Below, piece by piece: positions 8,065 through 17,149 of a stretch of 39,191 nucleotides of DNA. Source of the stretch: Rhodopirellula europaea 6C (lineage in GTDB: Bacteria > Planctomycetota > Planctomycetia > Pirellulales > Pirellulaceae); assembly GCF_000338295.1 (NCBI RefSeq), contig NZ_ANMO01000194.1, positions 1-39,191 on the forward strand, written 5' to 3'. Position 1 is the stretch's first letter. Each line of letters starts with the position of its first letter. A program made the translations under genes and the position numbers. Below the pieces are notes generated by a model. The model was not told the DNA's origin. It made no database searches and was given only the letters and a program-made list of their open reading frames with translations.

Positions 8065-10809
8065 TTATCTCGCGTATTGAGGCTTTTGGCTGTGTGACAG
8101 CATCCATTTCTGAAAGCGTTCTATTTGCTTAGCGGCAAACTGCGAGGCGCGCAAGCCAATCTGCGTGGCTCGCTGATGCAGTCCGCTCTTTCCAGCAAGC
8201 GGACTATCGGTTGCCGCTTCAACTAGATCACTCGCATTTTGCGCCGGGTGATGATTTGAAACAGCCTGCATCAAGGCTTGCTTGTCATCGGTGTAGATCG
8301 TCACCGATTTGCGGCCCCTACTCGCTGAGACGTAAGCTTGCTCGGGCGACGATGCCGGGAATGAAAGAGAGCTTTGTGCCACAAAAACTCGGTCGTAGGT
8401 TTTCCCCTGAGATCCGTAAGAGGTAACGGTCACGCCGTGATCAATGTGTCCCCACTTGGCTGCAATGGTTTGTCCATTGGATAGCTCAAGGTCGCCGGCA
8501 TCGGTAAAGCCCTTCAGTGTGGCCAGGGAGCCGTTATTGAGCCGCTTCTCGCCTGGAGATTTGCCCGCTCGTTTGTTTTTGGTGATCCGAATCACATCAC
8601 CTGCAGCGAAACGTTGCTGCTTCTCTTGGAAAACGTCGAACGATTTGGGGGAGTGAAGTGGCAGTTCCACTCGGCCTTTCTGGCATGAAGCAATGACGCT
8701 GTCTTTACCAACTTCTGCAACCTTCAGCCGATCGCCCGCTTTGAAGCCGCCCTTTCCCTTGGTCACAAACTCAACCACGTCTCCAGGAGCGTAGCTCGCA
8801 GGGTCCGAGCGCTGCGCTTGCGTCAATCGCTTGGATCGCAGCGTCGTGATTCTTTGCTCATCGCCGGAGACAACGCCGCGAGATTTCAGTTCATCGCGGA
8901 TGGCCTCCGTGATCGCCTCCCGCTCGGCGTGCGAAGGAGCAATCACCAAACTGGATTGCTTGTCCTGGATCGAATCGGCATAGTCACTCGCAAGCCGCCT
9001 ATTCCTCTCCTCGTCGGCAGCGATTTCTTCGACCCGACCGAGCTCGTCTAAACGCTCAATGCCTGCCGCCACATCGCCCCGGCTCAGCAGCTCGACGGCT
9101 TGTTTATAGCTTCCTGACTGCCTGCGAATGGTGGAGACCTCAAGCGGAGCAATTCCGGCCTGGCTTTCGAGGAGGTAGAAAGGAAGGCCGCGAGAAACTG
9201 GCTGATGCTGCCGTGCATCACCGCTAAGGATTATCCGAGAATTTTGCTGCTCTGCGATCCGCGCGATAGCGGCCATGTCTTTGGTTCCGACAAGAGCCGC
9301 TTCATCAATCCAAATCACTCCGTCTTTTGTCACTCCGTCTTTTGCGTCCGCGTGGGAACGCTCATCGGCCAGAAAGCGAGCTAATGTCTCGGCTTTGAAC
9401 CCTTCTTGCTCAGCGAGAACCCCATGGGCTGCTTCTGCCGTTGGAGCGAGCACAGTCACCGGCTTGCCCGCCTTCTCGATGGCGTCAATCGCCTCGTGCA
9501 TCATGGTGGTTTTGCCGCTGCCCGCGACGCCCCGTAGTATCTGCACCCGATCCTTTGAGCTCAGCAGTGAGCGAATGGCATGTTGCTGCTCATCACTCAA
9601 AAATTGTCGATCGATCGGATGATCGATCGACAGCGGCCGCACGCGGCCGCGGCCCTGCCGGGCAAAGGAAAGAAGTGATTGTTCTTCCTTCAGTACCTCC
9701 CGCGTACTGATCAGGGCATGGTTGTCATTTCCTTGCCGAACGAAATCTCGCTGCGACATTTCTTGCTTGATCTGTTCCACTGAAGCCGAGCCGATTCCGT
9801 TCAAAATAGATTGACGCAAGAGTGCTCGCTCGCGGATCACCGCTTCCCGCTCAAAGCAATGCTCGATGGCAATATCCACTGCCTTCGGAGCAGCAGAAGA
9901 GCCCTGCGGGGCGGGGCTGCGACTCTGGGCAAGATGATCAAATATGGCTCCCTCCGACGCCGTCATCTCTGAACGCCACTTTTGGGGCAATTCAGCGGTC
10001 GGTATTACGCTCGTCGATTTCTTGTCCCGCGTCTTGGCGCCGAGAGTGCCTTTCTCTTTGGCGTTAGTGATGCCGTTTTCCTGCGCCGCCTCTTCGATCA
10101 CGGCAGTTCGCCGAGAGAATTTTTCAATCGTCTCCCGGGAGACGCCTTCAATCTCAAAATCTCTTGCTGAGCGAACCACGGGATAACCAAGCTGGATCAT
10201 GTTCTCAGCGAGCCGAGATTGAAACATCGCTTCATACAAACCGGAATCTCGGACGACATCGGAAAGGTCCACTGCTGTCCAGCGATCGCCGGTGTGCGTG
10301 GCGTTGATAACGAAGCAATGAACGTGCAGGCTCGGATCTGGCCAACCGTCCACCGGGCGAGAGGTCGTGTGCAGCCAACTTGCACCGACAATATTGCCCG
10401 TTTTCTGAAGAGACATCACGCCGCGTGAGTGGTTCACTCGGGTCTGCGCGTCCTGTTCCAGATCAGCGAGAGTGTCATTGGCAGCTTCCTGAACGGCCTC
10501 CAAAATGGCATTGTCTTGCGTTGTGGCCCAAAGCAGCGAGACAGACTTGGGAGTTGAGAATGTCAGGTCGGTTCCGACTCGCCGGTCTTCACGGTATCTC
10601 GCAGTAAGCTGCTCGCCGGTGAAGGGCATTTGATTGTCAACGAGTCGATCGAAGTGCTTCTTGTCCACTTCCCCTTCAAGCCCAAGCATTGCCGCAGCCC
10701 GACCAAACCACCGGCCCTTGAGCGATTGATTAGGCTCAGCGTCCAGGTAGTCGCTAAGTTCGAAATAGCTTTTCGCTGAAGCTGCGTTTTTGGAATGAGT
10801 GATCCGCAT
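8065..10809 (-). CDS. MobF-family relaxase-helicase (TrwC/TraI type)
   Basis: A 914-residue conjugative relaxase that would nick one strand at oriT, stay covalently bound to it and unwind the DNA for transfer. The N-terminal relaxase domain has candidate catalytic tyrosines at residues 15 and 21 and the metal-binding histidine triad as SWLHTTSR (His147) and PSLHVHCF (His162, His164). The C-terminal RecD-like superfamily 1 helicase has Walker A GVAGSGKTTMM near residue 430, Walker B VIWIDEAAL, then GDARQHQPV and the late motif YVSASRGRKSVTIY. At 914 residues it is close to TrwC size. It opens the minus-strand mobilization unit, 300 bases from the tRNA. No coupling protein or type IV secretion genes are in the window. 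Confidence 0.95.
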   Translation of the reverse strand: MRITHSKNAASAKSYFELSDYLDAEPNQSLKGRWFGRAAAMLGLEGEVDKKHFDRLVDNQMPFTGEQLTARYREDRRVGTDLTFSTPKSVSLLWATTQDNAILEAVQEAANDTLADLEQDAQTRVNHSRGVMSLQKTGNIVGASWLHTTSRPVDGWPDPSLHVHCFVINATHTGDRWTAVDLSDVVRDSGLYEAMFQSRLAENMIQLGYPVVRSARDFEIEGVSRETIEKFSRRTAVIEEAAQENGITNAKEKGTLGAKTRDKKSTSVIPTAELPQKWRSEMTASEGAIFDHLAQSRSPAPQGSSAAPKAVDIAIEHCFEREAVIRERALLRQSILNGIGSASVEQIKQEMSQRDFVRQGNDNHALISTREVLKEEQSLLSFARQGRGRVRPLSIDHPIDRQFLSDEQQHAIRSLLSSKDRVQILRGVAGSGKTTMMHEAIDAIEKAGKPVTVLAPTAEAAHGVLAEQEGFKAETLARFLADERSHADAKDGVTKDGVIWIDEAALVGTKDMAAIARIAEQQNSRIILSGDARQHQPVSRGLPFYLLESQAGIAPLEVSTIRRQSGSYKQAVELLSRGDVAAGIERLDELGRVEEIAADEERNRRLASDYADSIQDKQSSLVIAPSHAEREAITEAIRDELKSRGVVSGDEQRITTLRSKRLTQAQRSDPASYAPGDVVEFVTKGKGGFKAGDRLKVAEVGKDSVIASCQKGRVELPLHSPKSFDVFQEKQQRFAAGDVIRITKNKRAGKSPGEKRLNNGSLATLKGFTDAGDLELSNGQTIAAKWGHIDHGVTVTSYGSQGKTYDRVFVAQSSLSFPASSPEQAYVSASRGRKSVTIYTDDKQALMQAVSNHHPAQNASDLVEAATDSPLAGKSGLHQRATQIGLRASQFAAKQIERFQKWMLSHSQKPQYAR

Positions 10810-11110
10810 CGCGGGACCCTACTCCTCAAGTGTGACAACATGATGACCATGCGACCTGGTGAAGATCGATCGGTCATTGTTGTCGCTGGGTGATGCAGCC
10901 CGGCAACATTTTCGGCTCATTCACCGGGTTCACCAGAGATTCCCCAAAAGGCACGTGTTGGGGCGGAGAGAAGGCAGCTGAAACTGATGCCGCCATGGTG
11001 AGATGGAGATCACGTGGACCAAGTGTCCAGTGCGCCTTTTTGGTTTTCAAACCCAGTCAAAACCAGTGCATTTCAGGCAAGCGAGTCACCGGAAATACCG
11101 TAAAAACCAA
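10810..11110. other. Gap between relaxase start and tRNA: candidate oriT/attachment region
   Basis: No convincing gene. MobF origins of transfer usually lie just upstream of the relaxase gene, which is this stretch. It contains a TTCACC direct repeat near 10920, the TGGTTTT/AAAACCA inverted repeat at 11041-11065 and another AAAACCA at 11103-11109. I could not identify a nic site by eye, so the assignment rests on position. Confidence 0.35.
11041..11065. repeat. Inverted repeat TGGTTTT-N11-AAAACCA beside the tRNA
   Basis: Perfect 7-base arms (11041-11047 and 11059-11065). A third copy of AAAACCA is at 11103-11109, two bases before the tRNA 3' end. The spacing resembles arm-type sites bound by tyrosine integrases or excisionases next to a tRNA attachment core, but it could be chance in an AT-rich patch. 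Confidence 0.4.
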
Positions 11111-11135
11111 TGGGCGATACAGAATTCGAATCTGT
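11111..11135. other. Inferred attachment site at the tRNA-Val 3' end
   Basis: Accessory DNA with recombinase, R-M and relaxase genes begins directly at the 3' end of the tRNA gene, and the tRNA is kept intact. This is how tRNA-targeting elements look. The matching direct repeat should lie left of this window and could not be checked. No second copy was seen within the window. Confidence 0.4.
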
Positions 11136-11184
11136 GGCCTCTGCCGTGTGAAAGCAGCGCTCTAACCAACTGAGCTAATCGCCC
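11111..11184 (-). tRNA. tRNA-Val (anticodon CAC)
   Basis: A complete 74-base cloverleaf reads on the minus strand. The acceptor stem GGGCGAT pairs with ATCGCCC, discriminator A. The D arm is GCTC/GAGC with AGTTGGTTA as loop. The anticodon stem CTGCT/GGCAG encloses TTCACAC, giving anticodon CAC for the valine codon GUG. The T arm is ACAGA/TCTGT with loop TTCGAAT. The CCA end is not encoded. The 3' end points toward the mobile region. Confidence 0.97.
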
Positions 11185-11564
11185 GAAGGGTTCTTCCGCC
11201 ACGGCGAGTGGGGCTCGCTGCGGAATAGGCTTCGTGGAGGAAAGATTAACTTCCGCGCCGCGGTGTGACAAGACTTGCTCGGCGGTTGGGGGGGGACGTG
11301 GCGGGCGCGGCGGGTTGTGGAGAGCTGGGGAGGATCTTGCGTTGGGTGTTGCTGCTGGAGCAGGTGGGAGTTTTATTTCGAATTGCAAAGTGCAAATTGA
11401 CAAATGCAAATTGCAAAATGGCGTGTTGGCGGCGTTGGAAATGGGCAGGCGGCGGGTTTGAAAATTGCTTGGATGATTGGCACGCTCGATTTTGGCTGAC
11501 GCCGTTTTTTCGGTCTTCTTTCGTGGGGGACACGAGGTGGCGGGTTGGAGATACACTGCTCGCC
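11185..11564. other. Gene-free upstream region of the methyltransferase
   Basis: No gene supported. It contains a G-rich tract near 11285-11300 and the TGCAAA-type repeat at 11381-11420. The frame of the downstream methyltransferase stays open through it, but its translation is low-complexity and unlike the family. No clear promoter was recognised. Confidence 0.5.
11381..11420. repeat. TGCAAATTGCAAAATG interspersed repeat, copy 1
   Basis: An AT-rich stretch built from variants of AATTGCAAA. It shares the 16-mer TGCAAATTGCAAAATG (11405-11420) with the stretch after the methyltransferase gene, in the same orientation. It lies within gene-free DNA. Confidence 0.6.
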
Positions 11565-12521
11565 ATGAATTTTTCGGATCCCGCTCGCTCGACTGAATCA
11601 CGTCCTTCTCGTATGCCCGATGGCCGCACAGACGATCGGTATGAGCTAGTTGACTTTGGTGGCGGGCGAAAATTGGAGCTGGTCGCAGGGCGACTGATCG
11701 ATCGGCCCTCGCCGGCGGCGGAGGGTTTGGCTGCAAAGCAACGTGCGCGGTGGAAGGTGGCGGCCAGCCGTTTCGACGAAAGTGAAAGACGATGGAATCA
11801 TCGGGTGGAGTGGAAACCAGGACGCTACATCGCATGTGGCGGATTCCGAATGCCGGTCGCGCCGACTCCATATGGGCACATCGGTGTCTTCCCGGAACAA
11901 CAGGCCAATTGGGATTGGCTGCGGACGCATGCCTTGCCGGATGGCTCTCTACTCTCGCCGCCCAACGCGAGTGACACGGTTGTGGATCGTGCCAAAGCTC
12001 TCAACTTGTTCGCATACACCGGTGCGTCAACCATGGCGATGGTGTCGGCCGGGTTTACGGTGGCTCATGTCGACGCGGCGAAACCGAATGTGCAATCGGC
12101 TCGTGAGGCGGCGAAGTCAAATGGATGGGATGATCCACCGATCCGGTACTTGATCGACGATGCGGTCAAGTTCGCGGCCAGAGAAGTGCGTCGCGAAAAC
12201 CGATACCACACGATTGTGATGGACCCGCCGGCTTACGGGCACGGCCCGAGCGGGAAGGCCTGGCGATTGACTCGCGATGTTTGGCCGTTGATCGATGACT
12301 GCTTGCGGTTGCTGCAACCGGATGCGTTTCGATTGTTGATCACGGGGCATTCGCCGGACGTCAACCAAGACGATGTTGAAAACTACTTGGCGACTGCCAT
12401 CCCCAAGACGACTCGGCCATCAGGAAAGCTTCGGTTTGAAACGGGACGACTGCGGTTGCCGGACGAGTCGGGTCGGAAGCTGGACGCGGGGTTCTTTGTG
12501 CGTGCTTGGAATGAACGTTAG
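11565..12521 (+). CDS. Class I SAM-dependent methyltransferase, RlmI-like
   Basis: A 318-residue Rossmann-fold methyltransferase. Motif I appears as ALNLFAYTGASTM near residue 145. The acidic SAM-binding loop VAHVDAAKPNV follows near 166. The catalytic motif IV is MDPPAYGHGPSGKAWRL near 218, the signature of the RlmI/RlmK-like branch (23S rRNA cytosine methyltransferases and relatives). It lacks the N-terminal PUA domain of RlmI. The substrate is probably RNA but is not proven. The ATG at 11565 is chosen because upstream codons are G-rich low-complexity sequence, and family-like residues (YELVDFGGGRKLELVAGRLIDRPSPAA) follow soon after. It is convergent with the HD-GYP gene and flanked by two copies of a short AT-rich repeat. 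Confidence 0.9.
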   Translation: MNFSDPARSTESRPSRMPDGRTDDRYELVDFGGGRKLELVAGRLIDRPSPAAEGLAAKQRARWKVAASRFDESERRWNHRVEWKPGRYIACGGFRMPVAPTPYGHIGVFPEQQANWDWLRTHALPDGSLLSPPNASDTVVDRAKALNLFAYTGASTMAMVSAGFTVAHVDAAKPNVQSAREAAKSNGWDDPPIRYLIDDAVKFAAREVRRENRYHTIVMDPPAYGHGPSGKAWRLTRDVWPLIDDCLRLLQPDAFRLLITGHSPDVNQDDVENYLATAIPKTTRPSGKLRFETGRLRLPDESGRKLDAGFFVRAWNER

Positions 12522-12532
12522 CTAAGACGGAG

Positions 12533-12573
12533 AAATTGCAAATTGCAAAATGATCAATGCAAAATGGCAATTG
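12533..12573. repeat. TGCAAATTGCAAAATG interspersed repeat, copy 2
   Basis: The shared 16-mer is at 12537-12552, followed by a further variant (ATGCAAAATGGCAATTG). It starts 12 bases after the methyltransferase stop codon, in the same orientation as copy 1. Confidence 0.6.
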
Positions 12574-12661
12574 ATTGTGGTGGTGTGGCCTTTCTGACGC
12601 TGCGGGTTGGGACGAGAGGATTGCCCTTGCGAAGCGAGCGAAGAAGCCGGGACGAAGGTTG

Positions 12662-13930
12662 TTAGGATTCGTCTTGGTTGGTGACGGCGGCTGCCGTTGT
12701 AGGGGCTGGTGTGGGTTCGCAGTGATCCATGTAGTCCAACTGAACGCGAACAATTTCTTTGGTGCAATCGAAGAACGCGTCCAAGACATCGGGGTCGAAG
12801 TGTGATCCGCGGCCTTCTTCGAGAATCGAGAAACACTTCTCGCGAGGCATGGCTTTCTTGTAGGGACGCTCTGCGGACAGGGCGTCGAACACATCAGCGA
12901 CGGCGGTGATCCGGCCTTCAAGAGGAATGTCGCTGCCGGCCAATCCGAGTGGGTAGCCCGAACCATCAAACTTTTCGTGGTGGGTTTGTGCGATGCTGGC
13001 GGCCAGTCGCATCAATGCACTGCCGTTGCTGAGCATGTCGGCACCGAGTTCCACGTGCGTACGCATTCGGCGAGCATCGGTGCTGGTGTGTGGCTGGATG
13101 ATTTGGTGTCCAAACTTAACATGGTTTTGGATCACGTCGAACTCTTCTGGTTCGAGCTTACCTGGCTTCAACAAAATGGCATCGGGAATGGCGATCTTGC
13201 CAACGTCGTGCAACTGGGCGGCCATTTCGATGTCACGAACAAACCAATCCGGTAATCCCATCCCGGCGGCAATGATACCGGCGAATCGTCCGACTCGAAT
13301 GACGTGGTTGCCGGTGTCGTTGTCACGCATTTCGGCGGCACGAGCCAAACAGTAAATGACTTCGCGGCGGGATGCTTCCAGTTCTCGCGTGCGTTGTTCG
13401 ACTTTGAGTTCCAATTCAGCAGCGTGATGCTGCAGTCGATCTTGAAAGCTTTTGCTTTGCAATGAGTTACGGACTCGCGGAGTCAAATCCATCGGGTCGA
13501 CGGGCTTGAGCAAGAAGTCAGTTGCGCCCAATTCCAAGCAGACCAATTTGATTCGTTCATCCGTGTTGGCCGTTAAAATCAACACGGGCAAGTGTTTGAA
13601 ACGAGGGTCCTGCCGCACACGCTCCAACACCTGAATGCCATCGACATTAGGCATGTTGATGTCAAGCAACAACACATCTGGCATGCTGGTTTCGAGGATT
13701 CGAAACGCAGAGGTTGAATCGGTTGTCGTTTCGAAATCTCGATAGCCGGCTCGTTCCAAGTATTTTTTGACGACCAGAACGTTGGCGATCTCATCGTCGA
13801 CGATCATGATCTTGCCGGGCAATGCAGCAACGGGTTTGGCCGAGTTTCCTTGGGGAAGAACACCATGACTTCCAGGAACGACGGGCGCACTAAAGACGGC
13901 CGTATCAGTGGAGGTATTGGAAGCGTTCAT
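12662..13930 (-). CDS. Response regulator with HD-GYP domain (predicted c-di-GMP phosphodiesterase)
   Basis: A 422-residue cytosolic signalling protein of RpfG type. A short Ser/Ala-rich N-terminus precedes a receiver domain (IMIVDDE at about 42, phospho-acceptor Asp90 in LLLDINMPNVDG, Lys in FLLKPVDP). A coiled-coil linker (residues 165-190) leads to an HD-GYP hydrolase with His241-Asp242 in LHDVGK and HHEKFDGSGYP at 317-327, all expected for cyclic di-GMP hydrolysis. It begins at the ATG at 13930. A TTG just before it is less likely. It lies 237 bases behind the hybrid histidine kinase in the same direction, so it probably belongs to the same pathway. Its receiver is the natural target of one of the kinase's Hpt domains. 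Confidence 0.95.
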   Translation of the reverse strand: MNASNTSTDTAVFSAPVVPGSHGVLPQGNSAKPVAALPGKIMIVDDEIANVLVVKKYLERAGYRDFETTTDSTSAFRILETSMPDVLLLDINMPNVDGIQVLERVRQDPRFKHLPVLILTANTDERIKLVCLELGATDFLLKPVDPMDLTPRVRNSLQSKSFQDRLQHHAAELELKVEQRTRELEASRREVIYCLARAAEMRDNDTGNHVIRVGRFAGIIAAGMGLPDWFVRDIEMAAQLHDVGKIAIPDAILLKPGKLEPEEFDVIQNHVKFGHQIIQPHTSTDARRMRTHVELGADMLSNGSALMRLAASIAQTHHEKFDGSGYPLGLAGSDIPLEGRITAVADVFDALSAERPYKKAMPREKCFSILEEGRGSHFDPDVLDAFFDCTKEIVRVQLDYMDHCEPTPAPTTAAAVTNQDES

Positions 13931-14167
13931 CAAGTGTGGTCCGAAGGGAACGGTTTCAAAGAGAGCAGTGTCGAGGACGTTTTGAAAACATGCCTCACGC
14001 TAGGATGCGAATTGCAGACCAGCGGCATTTGATAGGAATTGCTTTTTGCACGTCGAACGACCTGAACGATTGTGTCGGTCGCAATGATTGAAAAAGACCT
14101 CGCGAGCAGAAACCATCTCCCGAAGACCTGGCTTTTCAATTCTCGCGACCACGCTTTCCAGTTGAGA

Positions 14168-17149
14168 TCAAACCGATTGTGGCAATGGTCCAGGGAGAAT
14201 CATGCGTGCACGAACCGATTCAATTTGTGACAAGTAGGTTTCGCAATCCGTCGGATTCGCTTCCAATGCGGCCTGAATTAGATCTCGTGATGGTTGGGTC
14301 AGATCGCCATATCCAACCGTGCCGCCAGCCCCCTTCAGCCAGTGTGCACTGAGTTCCAAAGCGTCAAAGCGATGGTCGCGAAGCTCGTCTCGCATGCCCA
14401 CCAAACGTTTGTCGAGTCGACCGATGAAATCCGAGACAATGGAATGAAAGTCTGGGTCATCCAGTGGCAAGGCACAATAAATTGGATTGATGATGGTCGT
14501 TGGATCAATTGACGCGATCGCCGGACCGGGTGATTCAGATGAATTGGCTTCCTGCGACAGATCCATTCCCGGGATCGCCACTCGCCCATGCAGTTCGCGA
14601 ATTTCGTTTAGGATCGATTGAGCAATGTCGGTCGATTCATCCTTGGCGGCCTGTTCCAATGTCCGAGCCGGTTCGGTGAAGACATCCAAACCGACGGTTC
14701 CGCCGGCACCTTTGAGCCAGTGAGCTTCGCCGTGCACGAAGTCAAACTTGGATTCCTGGATCGCTTGTTCGATTCCATCCAATCTGGCATGTAATCTTGA
14801 TACAAAGTCGCCCGCGATTTCGCGGAAGTCTTCATCGTCCATCGGCAACGTTGGCACGATAGCGGAAGATGGCAAGCTATTCGAAGCCGCGGTTGGTGAA
14901 TCAGATGGCGACAAAGGCGTCGATGCTTCGAGAACTGGCGACTGCATTGTTGGCAGAACGCCTGCACTGCTGGAAGCTGCCGAAGAGGGCGCTTCGTTGG
15001 CCATGGCATTTGTATTGAGCAACGTGCCCGGATCGACTCCTCCCAAGTATTGCGAGACCATCTCCAGCAACTCATCCAAATTGACGGGTTTGGTGAGGAA
15101 GTCATCGCACCCGGCATCCATGCACTTCTCACGGTCACCACGCATGGCGTTCCCGGTCAACGCGATGACCGGAGTTGTGTCTTCTCGCTCACGCAGCAAT
15201 CGAGTCGCGGAATATCCATCCAAGACCGGCATCTGCATGTCCATCAGCACCAATTCGTATGGGCAACCCGAGTCGTTTCCTTCGGCAATCATATCCAAAG
15301 CTTCTTGACCGTTTTCGGCACTCATCACGGTCGCTCCGGCGCGTTTGAGCACCAGCTCGATCAGGCGACGGTTGGCTTCACCGTCATCGACGACCAACAC
15401 TCGTTTCGCAGGCAGTCGTAGCAGTTCCGAATTCACCGCACCGGCAGATTTCTCTTGTGCCAAGCGAGCCAGCTCTTCGGGACTGACCATGTCTTGCAGG
15501 CTCGCAATGCTGGTCGGGAGTTCCACACGGAAGGTGCTGCCGATTCCCACTTCACTGTGTACCGTCAGGGATCCGCCCATCGCCTCGGCGAGACGACGAC
15601 TGATCGAAAGGCCCAGTCCCGTTCCACCAAACTTACGAGTGGTCGAACTGTCCGCCTGCACAAACGAGTCAAAGATTTTGGCCTGTTGATCCGGCGTCAT
15701 CCCGATACCGGTATCGATTATGTCGACTCGGATAATCGGGTCATAGCCATCCAGGGAATTGGATGGCGTCTTCAGCAGAGACGTGACAATCGACACGGAT
15801 CCGCTCTCGGTGAACTTGATTGCGTTGCCGACCAAGTTCGTGATGACCTGCCGCAAACGCGTTGGATCAGACTGAATTGTTCTTGGAATTGCGGATCGGA
15901 AATCAACCTTCAACTCCAAGTTTTGCTCGTCAGCTTTGACTTTCAACGTATTAGCCACATCCGTGACGATGTCGTCGAGGTTGGTGTCGATTGTCTCGGT
16001 CTGCAAGTGCCCCGATTCGATCTTCGACAGATCCAGAATATCGTTGATCAGTTCCAACAAATGCGCACCCGAACGGTGAATCATGTTGAGGTGATCGACG
16101 GCTTCGTCGCCGTTGGACACCAGCCCGCGACGCAGCACATCGGTGAAACCAAGAACCGCATTGAGCGGTGTTCGAATTTCATGGCTCATGTTCGCCAAGA
16201 AATCGCTCTTAGCCGCGTTTGCGTTTTCTGCGGCATCACGAGCTTTCGCGAGAGCGACTTTGTTCTCCTCGATCAGCGTGATGTCTTCGAACGTGACTAG
16301 GTATCCTTGGCCGGCGATGGGCGTGCAGTTGACGCTGAAGGTCAGCATGCGACCGTTGTTGTCAAATTGCAGAATTCGATCCATGACCGAATCGTCGTTC
16401 TGTTTCGCTTCTTCCCATGGCAGGACGTCACCGGTGTCGGCGATCATTTGCCATTCCAAATCGTCGATCTTCTTGCCCATCAAATCCGCTAATTCTTGAG
16501 ACAGCAATCGATTCAGACGACGGTTGGTAAACAGAATGCGGCCTTTCGAGTTCAGCAGAACCAATCCGACCGTGATGGTATCCAGCGCGTTCTCGACGTG
16601 CGTCGGGACGGCTCCGGAGGGATCCAAACTCTCCAGCGTCTTCTTCAAGAAGAATGAAAACTGAATCAAACAAGCGGGAATCAGGACGATCAGCAACCAA
16701 GCCGGAGCCCAATAGTTCAGACCGAACAAACCGCCGGTTGATGCAAACGCGAACTGCATTTCGCCCCATTGTTTTCCGTATCGAAACACGGGGACTTTCA
16801 TTTGATTGACATCGTCCTCGAGACTCTCGTCCCAAAACTCAGCGTGCTCTCCCGCGGACACGAGCAATTTGCCTTCGCTCGAGACCAGTCCGATCGACAA
16901 AATTTGAGGATCTCGGTGAACGATCGATTCCATGGTGACTCGCAAAGAGTCGACCTGACCGTGACTGGCCATTGCGGTTCCGCTGATTGCCAGCGTTTCG
17001 CACAAGCGCGCACGTCCGTGAAGGATTTCTTCCTGTTCGTTGGGGAAGAATCCAGCAGCGCTGGCGACCAGCAAACTGCCGGCCATCAGACCAACCAATC
17101 CAAGTGAAATCCGAATGCGAATCGGGATACGCTGATAGAGACTAATCAT
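14168..17149 (-). CDS. Hybrid sensor histidine kinase with REC and tandem Hpt domains
   Basis: A 993-residue membrane phosphorelay kinase. Order: TM helix 13-34; extracytoplasmic sensor of about 110 residues; TM helix 148-170; PAS-like domain (about 185-295); HisKA with phospho-His323 in SHEIRTPLN; ATPase domain ending in [12 protein letters not shown]; receiver domain ([13 protein letters not shown] ... [13 protein letters not shown] ... TKPVN). Two Hpt domains then share the core [12 protein letters not shown], near residues 835 and 950, each keeping its histidine. The tandem Hpt pair looks like an internal duplication. Its ATG overlaps the giant-protein stop codon as ATGA, which argues for translational coupling and a shared function. 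Likely output is the HD-GYP regulator downstream. Confidence 0.95.
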   Translation of the reverse strand: MISLYQRIPIRIRISLGLVGLMAGSLLVASAAGFFPNEQEEILHGRARLCETLAISGTAMASHGQVDSLRVTMESIVHRDPQILSIGLVSSEGKLLVSAGEHAEFWDESLEDDVNQMKVPVFRYGKQWGEMQFAFASTGGLFGLNYWAPAWLLIVLIPACLIQFSFFLKKTLESLDPSGAVPTHVENALDTITVGLVLLNSKGRILFTNRRLNRLLSQELADLMGKKIDDLEWQMIADTGDVLPWEEAKQNDDSVMDRILQFDNNGRMLTFSVNCTPIAGQGYLVTFEDITLIEENKVALAKARDAAENANAAKSDFLANMSHEIRTPLNAVLGFTDVLRRGLVSNGDEAVDHLNMIHRSGAHLLELINDILDLSKIESGHLQTETIDTNLDDIVTDVANTLKVKADEQNLELKVDFRSAIPRTIQSDPTRLRQVITNLVGNAIKFTESGSVSIVTSLLKTPSNSLDGYDPIIRVDIIDTGIGMTPDQQAKIFDSFVQADSSTTRKFGGTGLGLSISRRLAEAMGGSLTVHSEVGIGSTFRVELPTSIASLQDMVSPEELARLAQEKSAGAVNSELLRLPAKRVLVVDDGEANRRLIELVLKRAGATVMSAENGQEALDMIAEGNDSGCPYELVLMDMQMPVLDGYSATRLLREREDTTPVIALTGNAMRGDREKCMDAGCDDFLTKPVNLDELLEMVSQYLGGVDPGTLLNTNAMANEAPSSAASSSAGVLPTMQSPVLEASTPLSPSDSPTAASNSLPSSAIVPTLPMDDEDFREIAGDFVSRLHARLDGIEQAIQESKFDFVHGEAHWLKGAGGTVGLDVFTEPARTLEQAAKDESTDIAQSILNEIRELHGRVAIPGMDLSQEANSSESPGPAIASIDPTTIINPIYCALPLDDPDFHSIVSDFIGRLDKRLVGMRDELRDHRFDALELSAHWLKGAGGTVGYGDLTQPSRDLIQAALEANPTDCETYLSQIESVRARMILPGPLPQSV

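Noticed and set aside
11265-11564. Upstream in-frame extension of the methyltransferase
   Set aside because: The extra 100 codons are Gly/Arg-rich, include the intergenic repeat and do not match the family. The ATG at 11565 leads directly into family-like sequence.
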